This document shows, piece by piece, positions 17,401 through 24,155 of a DNA stretch of 64,000 nt. The stretch is from positions 3,354 to 67,353 of the forward strand of contig DATAVR010000017.1 in assembly GCA_036267635.1 (NCBI GenBank). The letters are read 5' to 3'. The position numbers were made by a program, and so were the translations under genes. The stretch comes from JADGRB01 sp036267635. GTDB taxonomy: Bacteria; Myxococcota_A; Polyangia; Fen-1088. Position 1 is the first letter of the stretch. Each line of letters starts with the position of its first letter. Under the pieces are notes generated by a model. It made no database searches, was not told the DNA's origin, and saw only the letters and a list, made by a program, of their open reading frames with translations.

Positions 17401-19417
17401 CGCAGCCAGCGCGCAGTGCACCGGCGGCCTCTGCGTCGCCTGCACCGGCACCACCTGCCTGGCCAACGGCGCCGCCTGCACCGCCGGCAGCCAGTGCACC
17501 ACCGGCTCGTGCGTCGACGGGTTCTGTTGCAACACCACCTGCACCGGCACCTGCACCGCCTGCTCCGCCGCCAAGACCGGCGGGACCAACGGCACCTGCG
17601 CCAACGTCGCGGCCGGCACGACCGACGCCCGCTGCGTGGCCGCCCCGCCCTGCGGCAACACCGGCGCCTGCACCGCCAGCGGCTCTTGCGCCCTCGCGCC
17701 GACCACCACCTCCTGCCGCGCGGCGAGCTGCGCCACCGGCACCGCCACCGCCGCCGCCAATTGCAACGGCGCCGGCGCCTGCCCGACCGCGGTCACCAGC
17801 GCCTGCACGCCGTTCATCTGCGGCGCCACCGCCTGCAAGACCACCTGCGCCGCCGACACCGACTGCGTGAGCGGCGACTTCTGCTCCGGCACCGCCTGCA
17901 CCGCGAAGAAGACGACCGGCAGCGCCTGCACGACGGCCAGTCAGTGCACCTCCGCGGCGTGCGTCGACGGCTTCTGCTGCAACAGCGCCTGCACCGGCGC
18001 CTGCACCGCCTGCTCGAACGCCAAGACCGGCGCCGCCAACGGCACTTGCGCCGGCACCACCGCCGGCGCCACCGACACGCGCTGCGTGGCCGCTCCGCCC
18101 TGCGGCAACACCGGCACTTGCAGCGGCAGCGGCAGCTGCGCCGTCGCGCCGGCCACCACCTCCTGCCGCGCCGCCAGCTGCGCGAGCGGTGTCGCCACCG
18201 CCGCCTCCAGCTGCAACGGCACCGGCGCCTGCCCGACGGCGGTCACCAGCTCCTGTGGCCTGTTCGCCTGCGGGACCACCGCCTGCAAGACCACCTGCGC
18301 CGCCGACACCGACTGCGCGAGCGGTGACGCCTGCTCCGGCACCACCTGCGTCGCCAAGCAGTCCAACGGGACCGCCTGCACCACCGCCACGCAATGTTCC
18401 TCGGGCGCGTGTGTCGACGGGCTCTGCTGCAACAGCGCCTGCACCGGCGCCTGCACCGCCTGCTCGAACGCCAAGACCGGCGCCGCCAACGGCACTTGCG
18501 CCAGCACCACGGCCGGCGCCACCGACACGCGCTGCGTGGCGGCTCCGCCCTGCGGGAACACCGGCGCTTGCAGCGGCAGCGGCGCCTGCGCCGTCGCGCC
18601 GACCACCACCTCTTGTCGCGCCGCCAGCTGCGCCAGCAGCACCGCGACCGCCGCCGCCAACTGCAACGGCGCCGGCGCCTGCCCGACCACCGTCACGGCG
18701 GCCTGCACGCCCTACGTCTGCGGCACGACCGCCTGCAAGACCACCTGCACGACCGCCGCCGACTGCATCACCGGCGACAGCTGCACGACGGGCGTCTGCA
18801 CGGCGCCGGCGGCGACCTGCACCGCGGCGATCGCCGTCGTGGACGACTTCGAGGACGACAACAACCAGATCAGACTGCTCGACGGTCGCAACGGCCCGCT
18901 CTACACCTACGCCGACACGACCGGCTCGACCATCACGCCGGCCGCGGGCGCCATCTTCGCGCCGACCGCGCCGGGCGACGTCACGCCGAAGTTCGCGGCG
19001 CACGTCTCGGGCAAGCTGTCGACCGCCGCTACGGTGTGGGCCGGCTTCGGCATGGACTTCCTGACGCCGAAGGCGCTCTACAACGCCTCGAAGTACACCG
19101 GCATCTCGTTCTACGCCAAGAAGGGCTCCTCGACCGCCTCGAGCGCCGTCCGGGTGAAGGTGCCCGACCGCAACACCGATCCGACGGGCGGCGTCTGCAC
19201 CTCCTGCTCGAACGACTTCGGCTCCGACCTGACGCTGACGACCACCTGGACCAAGTTCACCCTCCCGTTCACCAGCCTGACCCAGCAGGCCGGTTGGGGC
19301 GCGCCCCGCCCCGCCCACCTCGATCCGACCGGCGTCGTGGCCGTGCAATTTCAGGTGACGGCCGCGGGCGCCAACTACGACATCTGGCTCGACGACGTCA
19401 CGTTCACCTGCAACTGA
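14420..19417 (+). CDS. giant lipoprotein: propeller, cytochrome c-like domain, five Cys-rich repeats, carbohydrate-binding-like domain
   Basis: The 1665-residue product starts at a GTG chosen by its Shine-Dalgarno and a signal peptide ending in a lipobox (WTVGC). Residues 40-590 look like a PQQ-type beta-propeller (repeated VFIATEAND-, VYVATFSGEVD-type blades). Residues 590-715 hold one haem c motif, CANCH at 613-617, with a likely Met ligand in LMPQD. Residues 714-1461 are five Cys-rich repeats of about 150 residues. Residues 1475-1665 resemble a CBM11/galactose-binding-like jelly roll (DDFED at its start, WLDDVTF at its end). It is probably a surface redox or adhesive protein; the role is unknown. 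A strong hairpin follows the gene. Confidence 0.75.
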   Translation: MGIRRGFVVGCGLLGAVWTVGCVVPSSPDEPAATTRVQSAVSGFAGVLTQHNDLGRTGANLSETILNTSNVKVGTFGKLHALAVTGQVYAQPLYMPSIQTTNGIKNLVFIATEANDVYAYNADSPWDLVWSRTNFEMPWASTACSNTQPLLGISSTPVIDPLSMTMYVAAKTNQGGVFKYMLHALNLTNGADRTGSPIDMSLDGSQHPLTVPGTGDGAPDGGSGITFDPMRQLNRVGLTLSQGVLFVGFASHCDTNNYHGWILRFDTSFSPPKPLAPFVTNPNTGHGGLWMGGAGFSVDANNDLYFVSGDGEKGKTTTDGKQLANAFVRLTTVGPTQTPTVGSWFMPSDVANLDTLDQDLGAAGPLLIPGTNRILGGGKGGIYYLLDRTTMGGFVAGSTPEAAAIQRFAPTATGNWIVGSPIFWNSPAGARIYTWPGGTPLASYAFDLTAQKFTSTTPLAQGTVNPTDPQGGHLSLSANGSLAGTGIVWANHGLASEGNGMPVAGALYAFNAENVAQKLWDSTLVSSDTLTSYAKYTPPTVANGKVYVATFSGEVDVYGLLATPTDAGVRDAAPDLPITTVLHCGGFDGGAPQPTTWTYVYNTYFGPGTAGHCANCHGNAAPGGFSTGTSLAATTKDTFYSGLVAIGQISTTAGTSSALGNPAQSALSWFGPMRTSSAGLLMPQDQQALNPAAVAAVCGWVAAGALDDAANGTACTSGSQCTSGSCVNGFCCNTTCTGTCTACSAAKTGGTNGTCANVTAGTTDARCVAAPPCGNTGACTATGSCALAPTTTSCRAASCATGTATAAANCNGAGACPTAVTSVCTPFICGATACKTTCAADTDCVSGDFCSGTACTAKKANGGACTATDQCTSGACVDGFCCNTACTGACTACSNAKTGAANGTCANTTAGASDTRCVTAPPCGNTGACSGSGTCAFAPTTTSCRAASCASGTATTAANCNGAGACPTAVTKSCAPFICGATACTISCTTAANCAASAQCTGGLCVACTGTTCLANGAACTAGSQCTTGSCVDGFCCNTTCTGTCTACSAAKTGGTNGTCANVAAGTTDARCVAAPPCGNTGACTASGSCALAPTTTSCRAASCATGTATAAANCNGAGACPTAVTSACTPFICGATACKTTCAADTDCVSGDFCSGTACTAKKTTGSACTTASQCTSAACVDGFCCNSACTGACTACSNAKTGAANGTCAGTTAGATDTRCVAAPPCGNTGTCSGSGSCAVAPATTSCRAASCASGVATAASSCNGTGACPTAVTSSCGLFACGTTACKTTCAADTDCASGDACSGTTCVAKQSNGTACTTATQCSSGACVDGLCCNSACTGACTACSNAKTGAANGTCASTTAGATDTRCVAAPPCGNTGACSGSGACAVAPTTTSCRAASCASSTATAAANCNGAGACPTTVTAACTPYVCGTTACKTTCTTAADCITGDSCTTGVCTAPAATCTAAIAVVDDFEDDNNQIRLLDGRNGPLYTYADTTGSTITPAAGAIFAPTAPGDVTPKFAAHVSGKLSTAATVWAGFGMDFLTPKALYNASKYTGISFYAKKGSSTASSAVRVKVPDRNTDPTGGVCTSCSNDFGSDLTLTTTWTKFTLPFTSLTQQAGWGAPRPAHLDPTGVVAVQFQVTAAGANYDIWLDDVTFTCN
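16561..18800 (+). repeat. five tandem Cys-rich repeats of about 450 bases inside the giant lipoprotein gene
   Basis: Units begin near 16561, 17012 (about 465 bases, 15 longer), 17477, 17927 and 18377; the last is cut short near 18800. Each contains a CxxGxCVxGFCC-like head, a CTACS block, APPCGNTG, SCRAASC, CNGAGACPTAV and ACKTTC. Unit 1 is nearly identical to unit 3 at the base level, while units 4 and 5 resemble each other most, suggesting past duplication or gene conversion of unit pairs. All units keep the reading frame. Confidence 0.85.
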
Positions 19418-19480
19418 TCGAACGCGACCAGGCCGACGTCAGAGGCGCACGCGGACGGCCAGCGCACGCGAAGCGGGCTC

Positions 19481-19508
19481 CCGCGACCCACCCCCTGCTG
19501 GGTCGCGG
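19481..19508 (+). terminator. strong hairpin after the giant lipoprotein gene
   Basis: CCGCGACCCA (19481-19490) and TGGGTCGCGG (19499-19508) form a perfect 10-bp stem with an 8-base loop, 63 bases after the stop. The following TGTATTC is only weakly T-rich, so intrinsic termination is likely but not certain. The rest of 19418-19631 shows nothing else. Confidence 0.6.
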
Positions 19509-19631
19509 TGTATTCGAGCGTCTCGCCTGCCCGCGCCGCACAGGGCCCGCGATCTCAGCCCAGAACGGAGGCCCCCGGAACCTTCGTCGCGGCGGTCCGA
19601 GATTCATCAGGCTCCCTCGCGCGAAGGGATC

Positions 19632-19637
19632 TAGAAT
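19632..19637 (+). promoter_or_regulatory. -10-like box (TAGAAT) before the duplicated zinc-ribbon gene
   Basis: TAGAAT ends 8 bases before the ATG at 19646. It could drive the small protein, the CoA-binding protein and possibly the cysteine operon. Confidence 0.5.
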
Positions 19638-19645
19638 TGGGGCAC

Positions 19646-19975
19646 ATGGAAGAGACTGCGTTCAATCCCAAACGGCGCCTCTGCCCCGACGGCAGCTGCG
19701 TGGGCGTCCTTGGTGCCGACGGGCGCTGCAGCGTTTGCCGGCGCTCCGCGGGAGCGGGTGGCGACTCGCCAGCTGAGTCGTTTGCCGATTCGTCCGGCGA
19801 TACGTCTGCTGAGATCTTGGCCGCCGCCGGCGATGACGACGCGCGCGCCTCCGAGAGAGGGGACGGAGCGAGCTCCGGCTTCGATCCGAGGCGCCGGCTG
19901 TGTGACGACGGGAGCTGCGTCGGCGTGGTGGGCGCCACCGGAGTCTGTGGCACCTGCGGTCGGAGAGCGGACTAG
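19646..19975 (+). CDS. small protein with two zinc-ribbon-like modules
   Basis: The 109-residue product is built from two similar modules joined by an acidic Ala/Ser-rich linker. Each reads F-[ND]-P-[KR]-R-R-L-C-x-D-G-S-C-V-G-V, then a Gly-rich turn and CxxC. The cysteines are C13/C18 with C28/C31, and C86/C91 with C101/C104, so each module could bind one zinc ion. I do not recognise a named domain. The start at 19646 is preferred to a longer frame from 19508 because of the TAGAAT box and because module 1 begins right after it. It ends one base before the GTG of the next gene. Confidence 0.65.
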   Translation: MEETAFNPKRRLCPDGSCVGVLGADGRCSVCRRSAGAGGDSPAESFADSSGDTSAEILAAAGDDDARASERGDGASSGFDPRRRLCDDGSCVGVVGATGVCGTCGRRAD

Positions 19976-19976
19976 C

Positions 19977-20336
19977 GTGCCGAGCGTCGCTGTCGTCGGG
20001 GCCTCGAGCGCACCGCAGAAGTTCGGCAACAAGGCGGTCCGCGCCTACCTGCGCCGGGGCTGGACGGTCTACCCGGTGAATCCCAACGAAAAGACGATCG
20101 AAGGGCTGCCGGTCTACGCCCGCGTCGAGGATCTGCCGGCCGGCGTGGAGCGCTTCTCGCTCTACGTGCCGCCCTCCGTCGGGATCACGCTGCTGGAGGC
20201 GATCAAGAGCAAGCAGCCGAAGGAGGTCTATCTCAACCCGGGCTCCGAGAGCGACGAGCTCATCGCCCGCGCCGAGACGTTGGGCCTGGAACCGATCCTC
20301 GCCTGTTCGATCATCGAGATCGGCGAGCGGCCTTGA
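19977..20336 (+). CDS. CoA-binding domain protein (YccU-like Rossmann fold)
   Basis: The 119-residue product has VAVVGASSAPQKFGNKAV at its N-terminus and VYPVNPNEKTIEG at about 32-44, as in the small single-domain CoA-binding proteins related to the succinyl-CoA ligase alpha-subunit nucleotide-binding domain. It would bind CoA or a related nucleotide; no catalytic role is known for such proteins. The GTG start at 19977 follows the stop of the previous gene by one base, so the two are probably co-translated. The stop is 19 bases before cysK. Confidence 0.8.
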   Translation: MPSVAVVGASSAPQKFGNKAVRAYLRRGWTVYPVNPNEKTIEGLPVYARVEDLPAGVERFSLYVPPSVGITLLEAIKSKQPKEVYLNPGSESDELIARAETLGLEPILACSIIEIGERP

Positions 20337-20338
20337 GC

Positions 20339-20344
20339 TAATCT
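20339..20344 (+). promoter_or_regulatory. -10-like box (TAATCT) before cysK
   Basis: TAATCT ends 11 bases before the ATG of cysK, in the 19-base gap after the CoA-binding gene. It may give the cysteine operon its own promoter. Confidence 0.35.
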
Positions 20345-20355
20345 CGCGCGCCTCG

Positions 20356-21288
20356 ATGCCGGCTTACGCGGTCAACAGCATGCTCGATCTCATCGGCGGG
20401 ACGCCGCTGGTGAGGCTGCGCCACCTCGTCGACCCGACGATGGCCGACGTGTTCTGCAAGTGCGAGCAGTTCAACCCGGGCGGTTCGCTCAAGGATCGGG
20501 TGGCGCTCTCGATGATCGAGGCGGGCGAGCGCGACGGAAAGCTCACGCCGGGAGAGTCGGTGATCATCGAGCCGACCTCCGGCAACACCGGCGTCGGGCT
20601 GGCGCTGGTGTCGGCGGCCAAGCGCTATCGCCTCATCCTGACAATGCCCGACAACATGTCGCTCGAGCGGCGCGCGCTGCTCAAGGCCTACGGGGCCGAG
20701 CTGCACCTGACGCCGGCGGCGGCGGTCATGCGCGGCGCGGTCGAGCGCGCCCAAGAACTCGCCCGCGATTACCCGCACGCCTTCATGCCGCAGCAATTCA
20801 ACAACCCGGCCAACGTCGCCGCGCACTACCGCACGACGGGCCCCGAGATCGTCGCCCAGCTCGGCAACCGCAGCCCGGACGCCTTCGTGCACGGCGTGGG
20901 GACGGGCGGGACGATCACCGGCGTCGGGCGGGTGCTGCGGGAGCTGCGCCCCGACGTGCGCATCGTGGCGGTCGAGCCGGACAAGAGCGCCGTGCTGTCG
21001 GGCGGACCGCCGGGCGAGCACCGGATCGACGGCATCGGCGCCGGGTTCGTGCCGGCCATCCTCGACAGAGCCGTGCTCTCGGAGGTGCGGACGATCTCCG
21101 AAGGCGACGCGCAGCGGACCAAGCTGGCGCTGGCGCGGCGCGAGGGGCTGCTGGTCGGCATCTCCGCCGGCGCCTCGGTGAAGATCGCGCTCGACGTCGC
21201 GCGCGAGCTCGGGCCCGGCAAGACCGTCGTCACCATCCTCTGCGACACCGGCGAGCGGTACTTCTCGTCGGACGCCTATTTCGAGTAA
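20356..21288 (+). CDS. cysK: cysteine synthase A (O-acetylserine sulfhydrylase)
   Basis: A fold-type II PLP enzyme that makes cysteine from O-acetylserine and sulfide. The 310-residue product has the PLP Lys in GGSLKDR (K46), the substrate loop TSGNTG at about 75-80 and a phosphate-binding GTGGT at about 182-186. The length suits CysK. A second, longer PLP synthase gene (24152-25123) lies in the same operon, so this copy may use free sulfide while the other uses a protein thiocarboxylate. It is the first gene of a run with gaps of 10 bases or overlaps. Confidence 0.88.
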   Translation: MPAYAVNSMLDLIGGTPLVRLRHLVDPTMADVFCKCEQFNPGGSLKDRVALSMIEAGERDGKLTPGESVIIEPTSGNTGVGLALVSAAKRYRLILTMPDNMSLERRALLKAYGAELHLTPAAAVMRGAVERAQELARDYPHAFMPQQFNNPANVAAHYRTTGPEIVAQLGNRSPDAFVHGVGTGGTITGVGRVLRELRPDVRIVAVEPDKSAVLSGGPPGEHRIDGIGAGFVPAILDRAVLSEVRTISEGDAQRTKLALARREGLLVGISAGASVKIALDVARELGPGKTVVTILCDTGERYFSSDAYFE

Positions 21289-21298
21289 GGGGCCGCGA

Positions 21299-22030
21299 GT
21301 GAGCTCCCCGCCGGCCGTGTTGATCCTGGGGGCCGGCGGTCTCGGCTGTCCGGCGGCGCTGGCGCTGGCGGCGGGCGGCGTCGCGCGGATCGGCGTGGTC
21401 GACGACGACCGCGTCGACACCACGAACCTCCACCGCCAGATCCTGTTTTCCGACGCCGACGTCGGTGAAGCGAAGGCGACCGCGTTCGCGCGGGCCCTGG
21501 CCCGGCGTTTTCCGACCGTCGAGGTGACGCCGCACGCCGTTCGCTTCGAGGTGGAGAACGCGCGGGCGCTGGTCGCCGCGTATGACGTCATCGTCGACGG
21601 GACCGACAACTTCGCGGCCAAGTTCCTGGCCAACGACGCGGCCGTGCTCTGCGGCAAACCGCTGGTCCACGGTGCCGCGGTCGCGCTGGGGGGGCAGATG
21701 CTCACCGTCCCCGCCGGCGGGCGCCCCTGTTACCGGTGCCTCTTCGAGGAGCCGCCCCCTGCGGGCGTCGGCCCCTCGTGTGCGGAAGCTGGCGTGCTGG
21801 GTCCGGTGCCGGGCGTCATCGGAGCCTTGCTGGGGGTGGAGGCCGCCCGGCTGGCCAAAGGCGAAACTCCCGCTTTCGTTGGGCGATTGGTCCAGTATGA
21901 TTCCCGTTCGATGTCGGTCCGGACCGTCCGCTTCAACCCCAACCCGCTGTGCGCCGTCTGCGGCCCCGAGGCGCGCATCCGCGACCTGTCGGCCGCCGAG
22001 TACCCGGCCGCTGACTGTGCAACACCATGA
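21299..22030 (+). CDS. ThiF/MoeB/HesA-family E1-like adenylyltransferase, catalytic subunit without N-terminal arm
   Basis: E1-like enzymes adenylate the C-terminal glycine of a sulfur carrier. The 243-residue product starts at the Rossmann strand and has GAGGLG (11-16), D35, the NLHRQ motif with R46, K59, and the Mg-linked Asp in DGTDN (D103). Also present are CYRC (144/147) and CAVC zinc pairs and a conserved Cys in SCAEAG (C161), so all MoeB catalytic residues are present. Missing is the N-terminal RYxRQ arm whose Arg reaches the partner's ATP site in MoeB; cysK lies just upstream, leaving no room for it. The stop overlaps thrC (ATGA). The likely client is CysO at 23323. Confidence 0.88.
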   Translation: MSSPPAVLILGAGGLGCPAALALAAGGVARIGVVDDDRVDTTNLHRQILFSDADVGEAKATAFARALARRFPTVEVTPHAVRFEVENARALVAAYDVIVDGTDNFAAKFLANDAAVLCGKPLVHGAAVALGGQMLTVPAGGRPCYRCLFEEPPPAGVGPSCAEAGVLGPVPGVIGALLGVEAARLAKGETPAFVGRLVQYDSRSMSVRTVRFNPNPLCAVCGPEARIRDLSAAEYPAADCATP

Positions 22031-23298
22031 GCACCGCCCCCGCCATGAACCAACCCTCGTACGTCCAGGGACTCAGCTGCCGTGAGTGCGGCACGCGCTA
22101 CGACAAGGCCCCCATCCACGTCTGCGAAAACTGCTTCGGCCCGCTCGAGGTCGCCTACGACTACGCCCGCATCGGCCAGGTGCTGACCCGCACCGCGATC
22201 GAGGCGCGTCCGAAGTCGATGTGGCGCTACGCCGAGCTGCTGCCGCTCGACGGTCCGCCCGCGGTCGGGCAGGCGAGCGGGATGACGCCGCTCCTGCGCG
22301 CCGATCGCCTGGCCAAGCGGCTCGGGCTCAAGGAGGTGTGGGTGAAGAACGACGCCGTCAGCTACCCGACGCTGTCGTTCAAGGATCGCGTCGTCTCGGT
22401 CGCGGTGTCGAAGGCGATCGAGTTCGGCATCGGCACCATCGCCTGCGCCTCGACCGGAAACCTGGCCAACGCCACCGCCGCCCAGGCCGCCGCGGCGGGG
22501 CTGCCGGCCGTCATCCTGGTCCCCTACGATCTCGAGCCGGCCAAGATCCTCGGCACCAGCATCTACGGCGCGCGCGTGGTCAGCGTCAAAGGGACCTACG
22601 ACGACGTCAACCGGTTGTGCTCGGAGATCGCCGGTAAGTACGGCTGGGGCTTCGTCAACGTCAACCTCCGCCCGTTCTATGCCGAGGGCTCCAAGAGCTA
22701 CGCCTACGAGATCGCCGAGCAGCTCGGCTGGCGGCTGCCGGCGCACGTCGTCGTCCCCATGGCCGGCGGCTCGCTGGTGACCAAGGTGGGCAAGGCGTTC
22801 GGCGAATTCGAGAAGTTGGGCCTCGTCGCGGCGCCCGCGCGCAAGCCGCGCATCCACGGCGCCCAGGCCGAGGGGTGCGCGCCGATCATCGACATGGTGC
22901 TCGAGAACCGCGATCATGTCCGGCCGGTCAAGACGCCGACGAGCATCGCCAAGTCGCTGGCCATCGGTAACCCGGCCGACGGCTTCTATGCCCGCCAGAC
23001 GATCATCGGCTCGGGCGGCTGGGCCGCCAAGCCGAACGACGACGAGATCATCGCCGCCATGCGCCTCCTGGCCGAGACCGAGGGGATCTTCACCGAGACG
23101 GCCGGCGGGGTGACGCTCGGCGCGGCGCTCAAGCTGATCGCCGGCGGTCAGATCGGCAAGGACGACGGGCCGGTGGTCATCTGCATCACCGGCAACGGGA
23201 TGAAGACGCAGGACCCGCTGGTCGGCAAGCTGCCCAAGCCGGCGCTGATCGGCCCGCGCCTCGGTGATTTCGACGATCTGCAGGCGACCTGGACCTGA
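22027..23298 (+). CDS. thrC: threonine synthase-family PLP enzyme
   Basis: Threonine synthase converts O-phosphohomoserine to threonine. The 423-residue product has an N-terminal zinc ribbon (C18, C21, C33, C36), the PLP Lys in SFKDR (about 118), the phosphate loop ASTGNLANA and a Gly-rich MAGGSL turn. The zinc ribbon and length fit the archaeal/actinobacterial-type ThrC. It sits inside the sulfur-carrier operon, starting four bases inside the E1-like gene and 24 bases before cysO, whose AGGAGAG Shine-Dalgarno follows the stop. A role in making homocysteine from O-phosphohomoserine and a thiocarboxylate is possible but speculative. Confidence 0.85.
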   Translation: MSTAPAMNQPSYVQGLSCRECGTRYDKAPIHVCENCFGPLEVAYDYARIGQVLTRTAIEARPKSMWRYAELLPLDGPPAVGQASGMTPLLRADRLAKRLGLKEVWVKNDAVSYPTLSFKDRVVSVAVSKAIEFGIGTIACASTGNLANATAAQAAAAGLPAVILVPYDLEPAKILGTSIYGARVVSVKGTYDDVNRLCSEIAGKYGWGFVNVNLRPFYAEGSKSYAYEIAEQLGWRLPAHVVVPMAGGSLVTKVGKAFGEFEKLGLVAAPARKPRIHGAQAEGCAPIIDMVLENRDHVRPVKTPTSIAKSLAIGNPADGFYARQTIIGSGGWAAKPNDDEIIAAMRLLAETEGIFTETAGGVTLGAALKLIAGGQIGKDDGPVVICITGNGMKTQDPLVGKLPKPALIGPRLGDFDDLQATWT

Positions 23299-23322
23299 CC
23301 TGGACCCAAGAGGAGAGAATTC

Positions 23323-23595
23323 ATGGCCACCATCCGCATACCGACGCCGCTTCGCAAGCTGACCCAGGGCAAGGAAGAGGTCACCGCGACGGGCGCCACG
23401 ATCGGCGCCCTCATCGCCAGCCTGGAGACGCAGTACCCGGGGATCAAGGAGCGGATCTGCGACGACAGCGGTCAGGTCCGCCGCTTCGTCAACATCTTCG
23501 CCAACGACGAAGACATCCGCTTCCTCAAGAATCTCGACACGGCCGTCAAGGATACCGACGAGATCTCGATCGTTCCGGCGATCGCCGGCGGATGA
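23323..23595 (+). CDS. cysO: CysO-like ubiquitin-fold sulfur carrier (MoaD/ThiS family)
   Basis: The 90-residue product has the beta-grasp pattern of MoaD/ThiS and ends in a di-glycine (AIAGG), the site of adenylation and thiocarboxylation. In Mycobacterium tuberculosis CysO-thiocarboxylate donates sulfur to CysM, and Mec then trims the cysteine from the carrier. Here cysM and mec follow in the same operon, so assignment to CysO rather than to molybdopterin or thiamine carriers rests on context. Translation starts from an AGGAGAG Shine-Dalgarno. The stop overlaps the next start (ATGA). Confidence 0.88.
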   Translation: MATIRIPTPLRKLTQGKEEVTATGATIGALIASLETQYPGIKERICDDSGQVRRFVNIFANDEDIRFLKNLDTAVKDTDEISIVPAIAGG

Positions 23596-24155
23596 CCCCC
23601 GAAGAGGTCCAACGTTACGCGCGCCAGATCGCGCTCCCCGAAGTCGGCCCCCAAGGACAGGCGCGGATCTGCGCCGCGCGCGTGCTGATCGTCGGCGGCG
23701 GGCTCGCCGCGGAGACGGCCGCGTCGTATCTGAAGGCCGCCGGCCTGGGCGAGGTGATCGCGCGCGAGCTCCCTCCGGGCGACGGTGAGGCTTGGATGAC
23801 GGCGTTGGCGGGAATCGATCTGGTCGTCCGCGCCGGGTTCGACGACGACGCGATGCTGGGCGCGGCCAAGCGGCTCGGGCTGCCGGTGATCGTGGTGCGG
23901 GCCGCGGCCGCGCAGATCGATCTGCTCTCGTTCCCTCGACGGGCGCCGGCGCCCGAGGCCTCCCTGGAGGTCCCGCTGCAGGCAGCCGCGACGTCCACCC
24001 CGGGCGCAGCCGACGTTCTCGGCGGAGCGCTGGCGGCCGCCGAGGCGCTGGTCCGCCTGGCGCGCATCGACGGCGAAATTGGCAGGATTCGCCACCTGCG
24101 GCTCCCCCTCGACGGCGGCCTGCCGCTGGCGCAGGAGATCGGCGGGCGGGCGTGA
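23592..24155 (+). CDS. degenerate E1-like (ThiF-family) protein keeping the Arg-finger arm
   Basis: The 187-residue product starts with QRYARQIALPEVGPQGQARI (7-26), matching the MoeB N-terminal arm; R11 aligns with E. coli MoeB R14, which contacts ATP in the partner subunit. A Rossmann strand follows with a GGGLAAE turn. The NLxRQ, catalytic Lys, DxTDN Asp, conserved Cys and both zinc CxxC pairs are all absent, so it cannot catalyse adenylation alone. Its start overlaps cysO and its stop overlaps cysM. The simplest reading is a non-catalytic partner of the E1-like protein at 21299, as APPBP1 is to UBA3. A decaying duplicate is the alternative, but the frame is intact. Confidence 0.78.
   Translation: MTPEEVQRYARQIALPEVGPQGQARICAARVLIVGGGLAAETAASYLKAAGLGEVIARELPPGDGEAWMTALAGIDLVVRAGFDDDAMLGAAKRLGLPVIVVRAAAAQIDLLSFPRRAPAPEASLEVPLQAAATSTPGAADVLGGALAAAEALVRLARIDGEIGRIRHLRLPLDGGLPLAQEIGGRA

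Noticed and set aside
16561..18800. Regular repeats that might suggest a CRISPR array
   Set aside because: Units are about 450 bases, coding and Cys-rich, without short direct repeats and unique spacers, and there are no cas genes.
14381..19348. 1655-codon open frame antisense to the giant lipoprotein gene
   Set aside because: It arises from the high GC content and repeats of the sense gene. Its protein is low-complexity Arg/Gly/Ala with no domain, whereas the sense frame has a signal peptide, motifs and a Shine-Dalgarno.
23592..24155. Pseudogene call for the degenerate E1-like gene
   Set aside because: The frame is intact, overlaps both neighbours translationally and keeps exactly the arm the other subunit lacks, which is not expected of random decay.
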